DNA of 64,000 nucleotides from Myotis daubentonii (Eukaryota; Chordata; Mammalia; Chiroptera; Vespertilionidae), in contig NC_081842.1 of NCBI RefSeq assembly GCF_963259705.1, positions 184,330,349-184,394,348 on the forward strand, read 5' to 3'. The position numbers were made by a program, and so were the translations under genes. The notes beneath the pieces were generated by a model, which did not search any database, had not been told where the DNA came from, and saw only the letters and a program-made list of their open reading frames with translations. This document shows, in pieces, positions 36,790-47,664 of this stretch. The first letter of the stretch is position 1. Each line of letters opens with the position of its first letter.

Positions 36790-37110
36790 TCCTATCTAAT
36801 AAAAGGGTAATATGCAAATTAACCATCACTCTGTCACAAAAGATGGTGGCACCCAGTCCTCTCAGCTCTGCCGGAGTCCCCCAGTCCCAGGGAGACGGCC
36901 ACTGAGAGCAGGCAGTGTGAGCGGCCTGGCGGAATGCTTGCTTCGTCGCCGCGCCCAGCCAGAGCGTACACAGACAGGGACAGGGGGGCCGGCCACAGCC
37001 TCCAGGGCCAAGCGCAGGCCCAGAGAGACGGCGGGCCCGCCTCCCGTGGAAGCAGCGTGGCTCCTGTGGAGGCGGCCTACCAAGCGCAATATCATATGAC
37101 AGGCTACTAG
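36790..37110 (+). mobile_element. Helibat variant with GC-rich cargo and unusual 3' end
   Basis: Starts TCCTATCTAATAAAAGGGTA and ends CAGGCTACTAG, but lacks the usual GTGCAC hairpin; the end reads AATATCATATGACAGGCTAC. The interior (36840-37090) is strongly GC-rich and not repetitive and resembles promoter or first-exon DNA. Helitrons are known to capture gene pieces in vesper bats, so cargo is possible. Source not identified. Confidence 0.7.
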
Positions 37111-37129
37111 TTAGAGGAGATAAACATCT

Positions 37130-37520
37130 ATCTACAAATAACTGATCCAAGCATGATAAAATAAGTGTTATGAGAAAGGTACTAAGAGATACCAAGGAGA
37201 ATGTTAAAGGGGATGAGTTAGGTTTCACAGAGGTCATCTTTTTTGAATTCAGGATTTGGACAGAGATGGGGAGGGGGAAAGTATTATAGCAGTGGGCCCC
37301 ACTGGAAACAGCATAATGAGATGGGATGTCTGAACTTCTATTTAATGTGACTAGAGAGACGAGGGTGGGGTTAAGGAAACTAACAAGGCATGCTGAAGTA
37401 CTTGGAAATTAGGAAAGGCAGGGAAGCCTTCATCATCCTAAACTGAAGGAAGAAGGAAGGGAACAATGTTAACCATGGACCAATCAAAGAAGGAGCTACT
37501 CAAAGGACACTCTAGTTGTA
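37130..37520 (+). repeat. Probable L2 fragment
   Basis: GATACCAAGGAGAATGTTAA, GAGTTAGGTTTCACAGAGGT and the downstream G-rich text have L2 3'-region character. Low divergence cannot be judged. Confidence 0.4.
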
Positions 37521-37989
37521 GGAAACAGCCACTGCTAGAAAGCATCAAATCAGAAAAGGAGCAAGAAGATTAAATACCCGCGGAGTTTCTCTCTTCAATA
37601 TTACGTTGCTGCTTCCCATCGGCTAACCCTAGCCAGAAGCCAGAGGATAAAGGATGCCAGGTGACACAGGCTGTAAAGGTCAGCCTCCTGAAGCTGAGAG
37701 CAAAGAAAGGCAGAGAATGAATCTGCAGGAAAATGGAGAACAACCAGAAAAGGCAGGTATACTCACAGACGCAGGGCTAGAATAAGCACAAAGGGAGGCC
37801 AGAAAGCAGGATGATGCCAAAATGAGGAATAATATTCTCTTGGAGAAGTACAAGATGATATTTTTCAGATATAGATGCTGAAACCAAAATTAGCAGCTAA
37901 CCTGGAAAAATTACTGGAGTCTGGGGAATAAAGCCAGCCATGGATGGAAAGCAGCACCAGAGCAGCACCTTGATTCTCTAAAAAAATAA

Positions 37990-38160
37990 AAGAGCAAGAA
38001 TCATAGGGCTCTAGTCCTCACTGTTCTGTTCTCTAATTGTGTGACCTTGGGCAAATCACTTGGCTTCTCTAAGTCTATTTCCTCCACCATAAAAACAGGT
38101 AGAGGTTGAATTAAAATTCCAAGATCTCTTCCAGTTTCAGGATTCTATGAAGTCAGTATC
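37990..38160 (+). repeat. MIR SINE
   Basis: Sense MIR core: GTGTGACCTTGGGCAAATCA CTTGGCTTCTC, then TTGAATTAAAATTCCAAGAT. Confidence 0.75.
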
Positions 38161-38639
38161 TCCAGGTAAACGAGGTTTGTAAATACCTCACCATATTGGA
38201 AAAACCTGGGGTCCACTTACTTTTTTAAAAAAGTTCATTTCATTTAAGTAAAGGCAATAAGAGCTTACAGGTTCCAACTGCAACCAAGTCCTCCATGGTA
38301 TGACAAGAAATGTTAAAACAATAATAAACTCTATCACTTAGTGTAACCTTAAAACTGAGTGAGAAAGACTTAATGCAACCAGATTTTAAAACACACCCTG
38401 GAATACAGAGAATGCAAAGAAACAACTGAGTAAGCAGAATATGTAACTTGGTTCAATGGCACACTTTGGAAAAAATTAAGTTGCTAAGTCAATAGAGCAA
38501 AGAAGCAAAGTTCGTAATTGTGTCTCCTGAAATAAATGAACTCCAATGTAGAAAGGACAAGTTTGGGTCAGTCTTTCTCCCTGACCCCCTCTCTCTCACA
38601 TGTGCAGGCACACACACTCAGCAGCCACTACTATTCCTT

Positions 38640-38730
38640 CGTGATACAAATATTCATTGAATATCTGTTATATGCCAGGTACTATCACTTTCAAAGGACA
38701 TCTTTAAGGACACTAGAGATAATAGCAAAT
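38640..38730 (-). repeat. MIR or L2 scrap
   Basis: TCATTGAATATCTGTTATAT GCCAGGTACT is the typical antisense MIR/L2 wording. Confidence 0.45.
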
Positions 38731-39029
38731 ATAATTAATCATTACCTAATCTTCTGAAATAAGCTCAAATTTCACCCCTTCCAATTAGTCTCCCCTACTT
38801 CTCTAGTTAGCAACAAACTCTTTTTCCTATGATACTATCACAGAATCAATTTGTGCCAGCACTGCTATTAGCATTCTTTCAACTATATTAGAGGGCATAT
38901 AAACTGAGGGGGTGGGCAGCTTAGCTGGGAATCTGCTCACCATTTATAACATAGTTTTTAAACATTTTCTCCAATCTTGTCTCTCAGGTGCCACAGCCAC
39001 TAGGGAGCTTGGTGACTTAGGAAACATCT

Positions 39030-39078
39030 TTTTTTTTTAATATATTTTTATTGATTTCAGAGAACAAGGGAGAGGAAG
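39030..39078 (-). mobile_element. 49-bp 5'-truncated Ves SINE insertion
   Basis: Only the tail is present (TTTTATTGATTTCAGAGAAC). It is flanked by a perfect 19-bp TSD, GGTGACTTAGGAAACATCT at 39011-39029 and 39079-39097. This shows that L1 machinery inserted a tiny truncated copy. Confidence 0.9.
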
Positions 39079-39174
39079 GGTGACTTAGGAAACATCTCTA
39101 ACTTACACGCATAAACCTAATTCCAGTACAACTGAGCCAAAGGTCTGCACACTGAGGAAATAAAGTCACATATT

Positions 39175-40210
39175 TTGATCATTTAAAAAGTACTGAGCAC
39201 TATGTGCCAAGCACTGGACTAAGGACAAAGGCCATGGGGATACAAAGAGGAATAAGGACCTCTGGTCCCTAGGAGATTGGAGTGTAAGTATCAGATATGT
39301 GAACAAAAAAATGTAGAATGCAATCTAGTGAAGGATGTAATATGGAGATATGAATAAGTGCTGTTGTAGCACACAACGGTCAAGAGTAATTCTAACTTGC
39401 TCTGCCTGACAAAAAACAAAGAAAAAGTAACACACAAGCTGTGTGTTAAAGGAAGAACTGGAGCCGAAACCGGTTTGGCTCAGTGGATAGAGCGTCAGCC
39501 TGCGGACTGAGAGGTCCCGGGTTCGATTCCGGTCAAGGGCATGTACCTGGGTTGCGGGCACATCCCCAGTGGGGGATGTGCAAGAGGCAGCTGATCGATG
39601 TTTCTCTCTCATCGATGTTTCTAACTCTCTCTGTTTCTCTCCCTTCCTCTCTGTGAAAAATCAATAAAATATATTTAAAAAAAAAAAAAAGGAAGAACTG
39701 GAGATTTTATCACTTGACAGAATTCTGTGCAATTATAATTCTAAGCAGAAGGGAAAGGCTGTGAAAAGACAAAAGAGCTATGAAAGGCTTTGGCATGCAC
39801 AGTTCACAGTGCTAGAGTAGATGTCTTGGGTAGAGTACCTGCAGCCTAGTCCAGACTCGAGAGAGAAAATTAGGACTAGGTTGAGAAGGGCCTTAAAGGA
39901 CATGCCACACAGCTGGACTTTGGCAAGAGAAACCCAAAACATTGTTAAGCACAGGAGTGACTCAGCTGGATATAATTTTGGATAAAGAGTATGGGGAGAG
40001 GGAGTCTAGTGACTTGAGAGACCAGTTAGGAGATTTGGCAAAAGTCTAGGTAAAAAAAAAGTTTTGCTGAAGTCTAGATGATAGATGATGAGGGCTTGAA
40101 TTAAAGTATATCATATGGGGAAAAAAAGAGACCAAATCCAAGAGATATTAGTAAGGCAAGTTTAAAAGGATCTAGTGATGGACATGGAAAATAGCTTTAA
40201 ATTGCCTGTG
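39175..40210 (+). repeat. L2 LINE fragments, split by a SINE
   Basis: TATGTGCCAAGCACTGGACT, then (after the SINE) GAGAAGGGCCTTAAAGGACA TGCC, GAGTGACTCAGCTGG and GAGACCAGTTAGGAG follow L2 text in sense orientation. No frame. Confidence 0.6.
39464..39687 (+). mobile_element. Ves SINE, young
   Basis: Near-consensus copy, CCGAAACCGGTTTGGCTCAG to an AAAATATATTTA15-like tail. Perfect 16-bp TSD AAAGGAAGAACTGGAG at 39448-39463 and 39688-39703. Confidence 0.96.
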
Positions 40211-40339
40211 TGTAGTGGAACTTTTAGAAACAGATACTTGGCTTAGCTGTATTTTCAGCCTAAGAACTATTCCTTCAAATGTAATCTTTGTTTAAATATT
40301 TACTGAAAAATCTTCCTAAATATAATTTTAGGCTAAGTA

Positions 40340-40981
40340 TCCTATATAATAAAAGAGAAAAATGGTAATTGGCGTACGACGATACCCTTTTCATTGGCTA
40401 ATCAGGGCTATATGCAAATTAACTGCCAACTAAGATTGGCAGTTAACTGCCAACAAGATGGCAGTTAATTTGCATATGTAGGCACAATGCAGGGAGGTGA
40501 AAGGGAAAGCAGGAAGAAGCCCCCTGCCACTGACAGTGATCGGAAACCCAGGGGGGAGCTAAGAGCTGGGGGGCAGGGCAAAGGCGGCCCTGGGGCCGCC
40601 TTTGCCCTGCCCCCCAGCCATGATGGGAGAATCAGGTGCCTTTTCCGCCCTGGCCAGTGAGAGCAGGAAGTAGGGGTGGAGCCAGCGATGGGAGCTGGGC
40701 ACAGTCGAAGCTGGCAGTCCCGGGAGCTAGGGGCCCCTTGCCTGGGCCTAAAGCGAAGCCCACGATCACGGGGCCGCTGCAGCTGCGGGTCCCTGCTGCC
40801 CGGGCCGGACGCCTCGGCCAGAGGCGTCAGGCCTGGGCAAGGGGCCGATCCTGCGATTGGAGGGTGATGGGGGTCAACGCCTGAGGGCTCCCAGTATGTG
40901 AGAGGGGGCAGGCTGGGCTGAGGGACACTCCCCCCCACACACACACACCCTGTGCACGAATTTCGTGCACCGGGCCCCTAG
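40340..40981 (+). mobile_element. Helibat, 642 bp, with a long internal palindrome
   Basis: Starts TCCTATATAATAAAAGAGAA and ends in the perfect hairpin GTGCACGAATTTCGTGCAC followed by CGGGCCCCTAG. It also has a perfect 26-bp-arm palindrome at 40565-40618 and repeated GGCAGTTAACTGCCAAC text near 40435. Near-consensus ends suggest it is young. Open frames inside are not genes. Confidence 0.92.
40565..40618. repeat. Perfect inverted repeat, 26-bp arms, 2-bp spacer
   Basis: The left arm 40565-40590 (GCTGGGGGGCAGGGCAAAGG...) and the right arm 40593-40618 are exact complements around a TG spacer. It would form a very stable GC-rich hairpin on the transposon strand. Confidence 0.95.
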
Positions 40982-42035
40982 TATTAAATAATCATAAAAA
41001 CTGTCTTCTTCTATAGAATCCCCATAAATATCAGTTAGTTTAGATACTAACAGAACTTGACATCTCTCCAGGGACATTCTAGAATTTTCTTTTTAGAATA
41101 AAAGTCTGATATCCTCTTTCTCAAGCAATAGACTGCAAACCACGCAACAGCCATTTTCCAATCAGCAGAATGTGTTAGTATCACAATGCTCTTTCCTGGC
41201 TAAACTAAATTTACATTGTACTAAATTCTCTGCTGGTCTTCATTTTAATTGTGGATAGCTAAGTGGTTAGATTATTACACCAAACACAATCTTTCACATT
41301 AAAAAAACAACAACACACACCATCCAAAACTTTAGAAATATCAAAATGGATGTGACCATAACCTTTGCAGCCTAGTTTTCTTGAGGAGCACTTGATCATG
41401 TCATCTCTGTGAAAACCAAACTCAAGACAGTCTGGAAACAGATCCAGCTTCTCTGTTACCTCTCATTTCCCATTTAAGCCTCTCAGACCAAAAATCTGAT
41501 TTTTAGTGGTTTATATCTTCTCTGTGCTAGAAGAGGTAATATGGTATCTTTATTTCAGTTGTCTCTTGCTGGACTGCACAAAAAGTGGAAAAAAAATTAA
41601 AATTAAGTAAAAGCAAATGAGAGATGTTAACACTATTCATTAAAGGGCTTTATCACCTACTCAGTTCAATACAGGCAATCTACTGAGAGATGGTGATTCA
41701 CAGATAGCAGATGAGAATTTCCAAGTTAAAGCTCACTACAAAAGCTCTTAAAACTACAACTACTATTGTAAGATTCTTCCCAGTTTCTCCACCGAAATTA
41801 GGAAAGTAATTACTTGATTTATTTTTAATTTCCTGCACAGCTAAAAGTAAACAATTTAACAAGCAAAACCACGTTACTTTAAATTAGCAAAAAGAAGTTC
41901 AATACATCTCACTGATTCATAGCAAAATAGAGTATGAACACTGCAAAAAAAAATACATGATTCCAAACATGCTTCCTAGTCTATTCATTATACTCAACTT
42001 TCCATAACTAAGCGGTGCTGAGAAGCTAAACCTAG

Positions 42036-42245
42036 CAGCCGTGGGCAAACTACGGCCCGCGGATCCGGCCCGTTTGAAATGAATAAAACTAAAAAAAAAA
42101 AAAGACCGTACCCTTTAATGTAATGATGTTTACTTTGAATTTATATTAGTTCACACAAACACTCCATCCATGCTTTTGTTCCGGCCCTCCGGTCCAGTTT
42201 AAGAACCCATTGTGGCCCTCGAGTCAAAAAGTTTGCCCACCCCTG
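42036..42245. mobile_element. hAT-family MITE, 210 bp
   Basis: Left end CAGCCGTGGGCAAACT pairs with right end AGTTTGCCCACCCCTG (few mismatches). Probable 8-bp TSD AAACCTAG / AAGCCTCA with two mismatches. Includes CGGCCCG- and CCGGCCC-type subterminal repeats. No transposase. Confidence 0.8.
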
Positions 42246-42697
42246 AAGCCTCATACAACTATTCCAAAGCTTTCAATATTTTTGCACAAGCTACCCAAAA
42301 AGCATAAAACCACCTCCCTCCTCCCACATACATACTCACAAATAACACCCATAATCATTACACAACCCAAAAACTGGGCCAGGTAAGAACACAATGCCAA
42401 AAATAAAACAACAGAAAATGGCCTGAAATTGGAGATTCTATTAATGGGCTACTGGTCAAATTAGGCTTCCACATTAAGAGAAAGCTTAATTCTTGTGTTT
42501 AAAATAAGTATCTTCAGACAGCTTTCGAAAGGAAAACAGAGTTCCAAAACATGAATCGGAAAAGAGAAGAGTCTCCAATCTGGTTTGGTGGCGAATGAGT
42601 CCGTGGAACAGGAGGCCCGGAGCCCCAGCCTCCACCTCCTGCGGGCGAGGAAGTGAGCTCCCCGGGAAGGGGGCCTGCACGCCCGCGTTCCACTCAC

Positions 42698-43000
42698 CCC
42701 AGGGGGCGGCGGGGAGGAGGCAGGGAGAGGGCGACTGTCGCGCCCCCGGCCCGGGCAGACAGCAGGGACCCCGGGGACTCCGGGATGAGGGCCGGCTCCT
42801 CTCCCAGACCCTCGGGTCTACTCACTCCGCAACTGGCCAGCAAGAAAGCCATTCGCCAAGGCCCCCGCCCTCTGTGCCTCCAGGGGAGGGAGCGGGGGCC
42901 GCTTCCGAGCACCCTTCCTGCTCCCCCCTCGCGGCTCGCAGGGCTGCGGCGCAGTCAGTGAGGCCAGGTCCAGCCGGTCCCCCGGGACACCCCTTCCCCC
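42698..43000 (-). other. OSBPL9: Predicted alternative first exon(s) of OSBPL9
   Basis: Two candidate donors on the minus strand: exon end at 42826 with GTGAGT following, and exon end at 42698 with GTGAGTGG following. The TSS is set only by the CCAAT/GC-box position, so the upper limit is approximate. An open frame reading through the first donor would join the exon at 26866 out of frame, so I treat this exon as non-coding or as coding from an unseen start. The first in-frame downstream Met lies in the exon 23687-23737. Confidence 0.45.
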
Positions 43001-43043
43001 TACCCTGCCCCGTCCCGCCCCGCTCGGCCTAGGGGCCGCCCCG

Positions 43044-43132
43044 ATTGGCTGGGCCGGTCCGCTCCGGCAAAGAGACCCCTGGCGATTGGCCATGGGTCAC
43101 CTGCTGTAGGGAGGTGAGAGGCTGACGATTGG
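43044..43132 (-). promoter_or_regulatory. Three CCAAT (NF-Y) boxes
   Basis: CCAATC repeated three times on the minus strand at near-constant spacing (about four helical turns), an arrangement typical of NF-Y-driven TATA-less promoters. Confidence 0.75.
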
Positions 43133-43489
43133 TTGGGCCAATTTTGGGAGAGGTGGGAGGGCCGGCCACCGCGGGTGGGCACCCGGAGGGAGGCCGGGCT
43201 TTTGGCTCCCTGGCCCCGCCTAGACCCGGCCGAGCCAGGGGCTGCCACGCCGACGCCTCGCGACTGGCAGCTGCCGCCCCCAGGAAAGGGCGGGCATCGC
43301 CGGAGAGAGAGAGCTCCGCTAGGCTCCCCAGCCTTGGGCCGGCGACTCCCACAGAGGGCGCCTACGCGAGGACCGGGCACAGACGTAAACATGCTTCACT
43401 CCACTTGGCGGTGGTTCTGGCACACCTACCACCTCCAAATGTTTTGTCAGCTGTGGGGCGAAGTGTCATCTCGATCACTGCCTCCGCTT

Positions 43490-43500
43490 ACTTCCGGAAA
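43490..43500 (+). promoter_or_regulatory. ETS-type site
   Basis: ACTTCCGGAAA is a palindrome-like ETS core (CCGGAA/TTCCGG) at the upper edge of the island. Confidence 0.5.
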
Positions 43501-44444
43501 GTTGTTTGTTTCGCTTGCGGGGAAGTGCTGAAGGGGGGGGAGGGCGGGGGGAGGAGACACTATCATAAACAAAAGCTCTGGTGCCTGTTTTATTTAAAAC
43601 TCCGGGAGCATCGTGGGCCTCTGCTGTGCTGCATCTCCATGAGAAATGGAGGCGGCTTGTGAAGGAAGTTGCTTCAGGAATCCAAAGGTCTTAATTTAAG
43701 ATTAGATCTAAAGTTCAGACCTCGACAGAAAATTATCCATTAAAATGCAGGAAGTCACAGGCATAAATCCTTAACTTCCTGGAAGACAATCTTCTTTACT
43801 GCTCTTTCTATTTTTCTTTATGGCTTATATACACCTGTAGCTCTATTAAACTCCTAAGGGTCTAATAAATTGTGCTCTACCGGTATCCCCTACAACTAGC
43901 ATAGCGCAGATTGCACAAAAGGCTCAATAACTGCTTGCTGAACTCTGTGTTAAAGATACCTTCAGTTCGTTTTATGTAAGTTTTTTCAAAATGTTCAAAT
44001 ATCAAAAGCACTTCTTCCTGCATGCAGTCCTCAAAAGTCTGGTCCTCTTCCAGAGTTCCCTATCTCTGTAAACAAAAACCACTACCATCCACTCTAATAT
44101 GCTAACCATAAACCAAGCAGCCCTCACCGCCTTCCTCATTTCACATTCAATCCATCATCAAGTTCTGTCATTTCTACCTCCTAAATACTTTATCAGTTCT
44201 GTCTACATCTCTCCATCAACACCTCACAATTACAGGTCCAGGCCACTTGCAATAATCTTAGTAAAGTCTTCCTGAATCTACCCTAGCTCCTCCAATTTCA
44301 TTACAGCCTCAACACCCCAAGCCCCCCAATTAAAGAACTTCAACTGCTTCTCACTGTGCTTAGGATACAGGTCAGTCAATGGCCTACAAGGTTTAGCCCC
44401 TCCTGCCCGCCTGCTCCATCTTATACCTTCCACTCCCTCATTTT

Positions 44445-44693
44445 GTAATTCCTCACCCAAGGATATTTCTCCCTCCCCCACCCCCCCCCCCCACTGATTT
44501 TAGAAAGAGTGGAAGGGAACGGGAGAGACAGAGAGAAACATCGATGTGAGAGAGAGACACATTGGTTGCTTCCTGCATGCACCCGGCGGGGGAACCTGTA
44601 ACCCAGGTATGTGCCCTTGATGGGCATCGAACCCAGGACCCTTCAGTTTGTGGGCTGATGCTCTATCTACTGAGCCAAATGGACTAGGGCTCT
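44445..44693 (-). mobile_element. Ves SINE, older subtype
   Basis: Reversed copy with a CTCACCCAAGGATATTTCTC tail, a C13 run, and a head ending CTGAGCCAAATGGACTAGGG. Perfect 13-bp TSD ACTCCCTCATTTT at 44432-44444 and 44694-44706. Confidence 0.93.
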
Positions 44694-44944
44694 ACTCCCT
44701 CATTTTCTGTACTTCACACAATGACCCTTTTCAAGTTTCCACAATTTGCCACAGACCTTCCAACCTCAGGACCTTGGCACATGCTTTTACTCTGTCTTTT
44801 ACACTTTCCCCTGGACAACAATCCCAGCCTTCACTTAATTTACTTGTACTCATCATCATCTCCTCCCTGCCTATGTGAATTCTTCCTATTATGTTCTCAT
44901 AGCCCAAGCAACTCTCCTTTGTGAAACTTATCACAGCTATTTTA

Positions 44945-45905
44945 CATGCATTTGAGTTAGTCCTTTTTAACTTCATTGAATTTGAATTTGCATACAATAA
45001 AATGCATCCATTTTGGATGTACAATTCAATATATTTTCATAAGTATATGCACACATGTAACCATCAAGTAAGACACAGAACATTCCCATCATCATAAAAT
45101 TTCCCAGGGCTCCTTAAGCAGTCAATCCCTCCAAACACTGTTCTGCTTTCTATTTGCATTATTCTTTAAAAAAAATTTTTGTTCAATTTACTTAAACTAA
45201 AAAACAGAAAGCATTTCACACATTTCTCCCACCTGCCCCCACTCCCATCTCTTGCAACCACCAATTTATTTTCTGTATCTATGAGCTTGGTGGGTTTTTT
45301 TACTTTAGTCTATCTCTGTGACTTATTTCGCTTAGCATAATGCCCTCCAGGTCCATCCATGTTGTCTCAGATGACAAGATTTCATTCTTTTTTGTGATTG
45401 AATAATATCCTATATTGTGTGTGTGTGTGTGTGTGTGCATTACAATTTCTTTATCGATTCATCCATCAATAGACACTTAGGTTGCTTCCATATCTTGGCT
45501 ATTGTAAATAATGCTGCAATGAACATGGGGGCCCATTTTTTGAATTAGTGTTTTTGTTTTCTTCAGGCAAATACCCAGAAGTGAAATTACTGAATCATAT
45601 GGTGGTTCTATATTTAATTTTTAAGGAACCGCCATACTGTTTTCCATAGTGGTTGCACAACAGTGCACAAGAGATCCCTTATCTCCACATTGTCACCAAC
45701 ACTTGTTATTTCTTGTTTTTAAATAATTCTAACCATGCCAACAAGTGTGAACTGATCTCTCACTGTGGTTCGTACTTGCATTTCCCAGATCTTGAACAAT
45801 GTTGAGCATCTTTTCATGTATCTGGTGGCTATCTGTATGTCTTCTCTGAAAAAATGTCTATTCAGATTTAATGCCCATTTTTAATCAGGTTATTTTATTT
45901 CCATT
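44945..45905 (-). repeat. L1 3'-region, antisense, about 1 kb
   Basis: Typical reversed L1 3' text: GCTTAGCATAATGCCCTCCA GGTCCATCCATGTTG, TTCTTTATCGATTCATCCAT, GCTATTGTAAATAATGCTGC AATGAACATGGG. A (TG)n run at 45414-45437 is included. Dead. Confidence 0.85.
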
Positions 45906-45919
45906 ATTCTTTGATAAAT

Positions 45920-46050
45920 GTTTATTCACTACCAGACTGTAAGCTCAATAAGCTCAATAAGGCGAGGATCTACGTATCTGATTTTGTTAAACATTATATC
46001 CTCAGTTATTTAGCCAAATGCCTGGATTTCATATGGGAATAGATTCTGAA
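45920..46050 (+). repeat. L2 3'-end fragment
   Basis: GACTGTAAGCTCAATAAG duplicated, then CAGTTATTTAGCCAAATGCC TGG. Confidence 0.5.
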
Positions 46051-47079
46051 AATAAATAATTCTGTGATAAATATTAAACTATAAACAGTGATGTAGAAAA
46101 AAAAATACATTCATTTTGCCAGATGGACATGGTTAATATCCAACAACTTACAATGACACCCTTTTAAATTTTCTTTAGTATCTGCTTTTCTAGCAGCTAA
46201 TTTTGTACCTGAGCAGGCCAAAGGACTTAATTCAATATTAGCTGATCACACAGTTCTCCGGGCCAGGGGAAAAAAGCCTACCTCTCTAATTCTGTCTGTG
46301 TATTGTACTGTTTGACCCTTACATAAGAGACAGAGTACTTATTTATATAACCCTTGCTTAGCAGTTCTTTCATGTGCTTAGGCTTTATCTCCCCAACTAG
46401 ACAAAAAGACCTATGGGGTAGGTCATCAAGGACTTTGTATTTAACAGTGTCTTCCCAAGTGTTATTTTTTGTTAAAGTATCCTCCTACTCTCCCATCACC
46501 ATCATCATAGGTCACTAGTTTCTAAATCGAATGCACTGTCATTTTGACAGTTTAATGTAAATAGTTGAGTAAAAATTTAATTGGATAATTTAGATACAAT
46601 TATCATCAGTTTTTTATTGATAGATTTAAGTGTTAAGATTAAGGGTAATGATGATTGAGAATATGATTTATGACAGTCAGTCTCTTAATGAGTTTTCTTC
46701 AATTGCATATATATTTAAAGAGGTCACAGTAATAGTCCACAGTTTCACACTAGAGATAACTATTTGTTATAGATATATATAGTTCTCATTTTCCTAATCC
46801 GTGTGTAAAGTTAGTGTACATAACAGATGTAGCATTTATAATGAAGAGTAATTACACAATACAAGTCGACTTTACTGATTTTATTCCAAGAAACTATAGG
46901 ACTTATAAACAAATTTTGGAACTCCGTGTTTTTAAAGCAATCTACAAGTTATTTTAGAAGTGACCAATGCCTTAAACCCCTATATGACAACTGATTACCT
47001 ACCCATGTATCAAAGGATCTTCAGTACTTATTTTTGAACTACATAACCAAATGATTAAATTAAACTGGCATTTATTTTT

Positions 47080-47235
47080 CTTGTTGTTCAAGACGAAGAA
47101 CAGACTATGGTGATCAAGTACAAAAAAAAATCATACTGTACACTCACCTTAAACTTATATAATAATGTATGTCAATTATTTCTCAATAAAACTAGAAATA
47201 CAAAACAAGAAAAACTAAAAAAAAAAAAAAAACCC
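47080..47235 (+). repeat. L1 3' tail
   Basis: Text TATAATAATGTATGTCAATT ATTTCTCAATAAAAC ending in an A-run is the end of a bat L1 3' UTR. Confidence 0.6.
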
Positions 47236-47664
47236 ACAAAATTCTAAATTTCCCTCTGACTGCATCTCACCAGATGCAGACTGTTTCACATAAAATAATC
47301 TAAGAAAAATACAAACACTAAGATTCAGAGTGAGGGGGTATTTAATATGACAAGAAGTCTATTAAGTAAAAAATAGGCCAATTTTACCTATAGCTTTAAA
47401 GATGCAAAGAACATTTTATACAGAATTCATGTATTATGTACTACTTTCAAAAATATTATTTCTGCCAGAGAGTCCACTAATGTTTACCTAAAATCACATC
47501 CTCCTCTTACGTCATCTTAAAGATAGATGACAAATATTTTTGATAGAAATAGGAGAAAAAAAAAAGAAAAAAATAGGTTTTAAAAAAATCATAGTTTCCC
47601 TAGGAATTTGCCTAGCAACTCAGGCCAAATGTTTGGAGCAGGTAACATTAAAAGACAACTCTTG

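Larger units (their letters stand above)
42590..43540 (-). promoter_or_regulatory. CpG island; internal OSBPL9 promoter (predicted)
   Basis: A 0.95-kb GC-rich, CpG-dense block in otherwise AT-rich intron. Three ATTGG pentamers on the plus strand (43044-43048, 43085-43089, 43128-43132) are CCAAT boxes on the minus strand, spaced 41 and 43 bp. A GC-box run (CCCCGTCCCGCCCCGCTCGG) lies just downstream at 43009-43028. Two strong donors for minus-strand transcripts follow at 42825 and 42697. Together they predict a TSS near 42900-43020 and a transcript that splices to the exon at 26771-26866. Known biology: ORP9 has a short form without the PH domain. No TATA box seen. A divergent plus-strand start near 43490 is possible (ETS motif). 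Confidence 0.75.

Noticed and set aside
36716..37237. 173-codon minus-strand frame
   Set aside because: Runs through the GC-rich Helibat cargo and unique flanks on both sides; not a gene as it stands, though the cargo may come from one.
40465..40944. 159-codon minus-strand frame
   Set aside because: Entirely inside a Helibat including its palindrome.
42595..43662. Several long GC-rich open frames on both strands
   Set aside because: CpG-island composition has few stops. Frames lack family similarity, and the minus-strand frame that reads into the 42825 donor would join the next exon out of frame.
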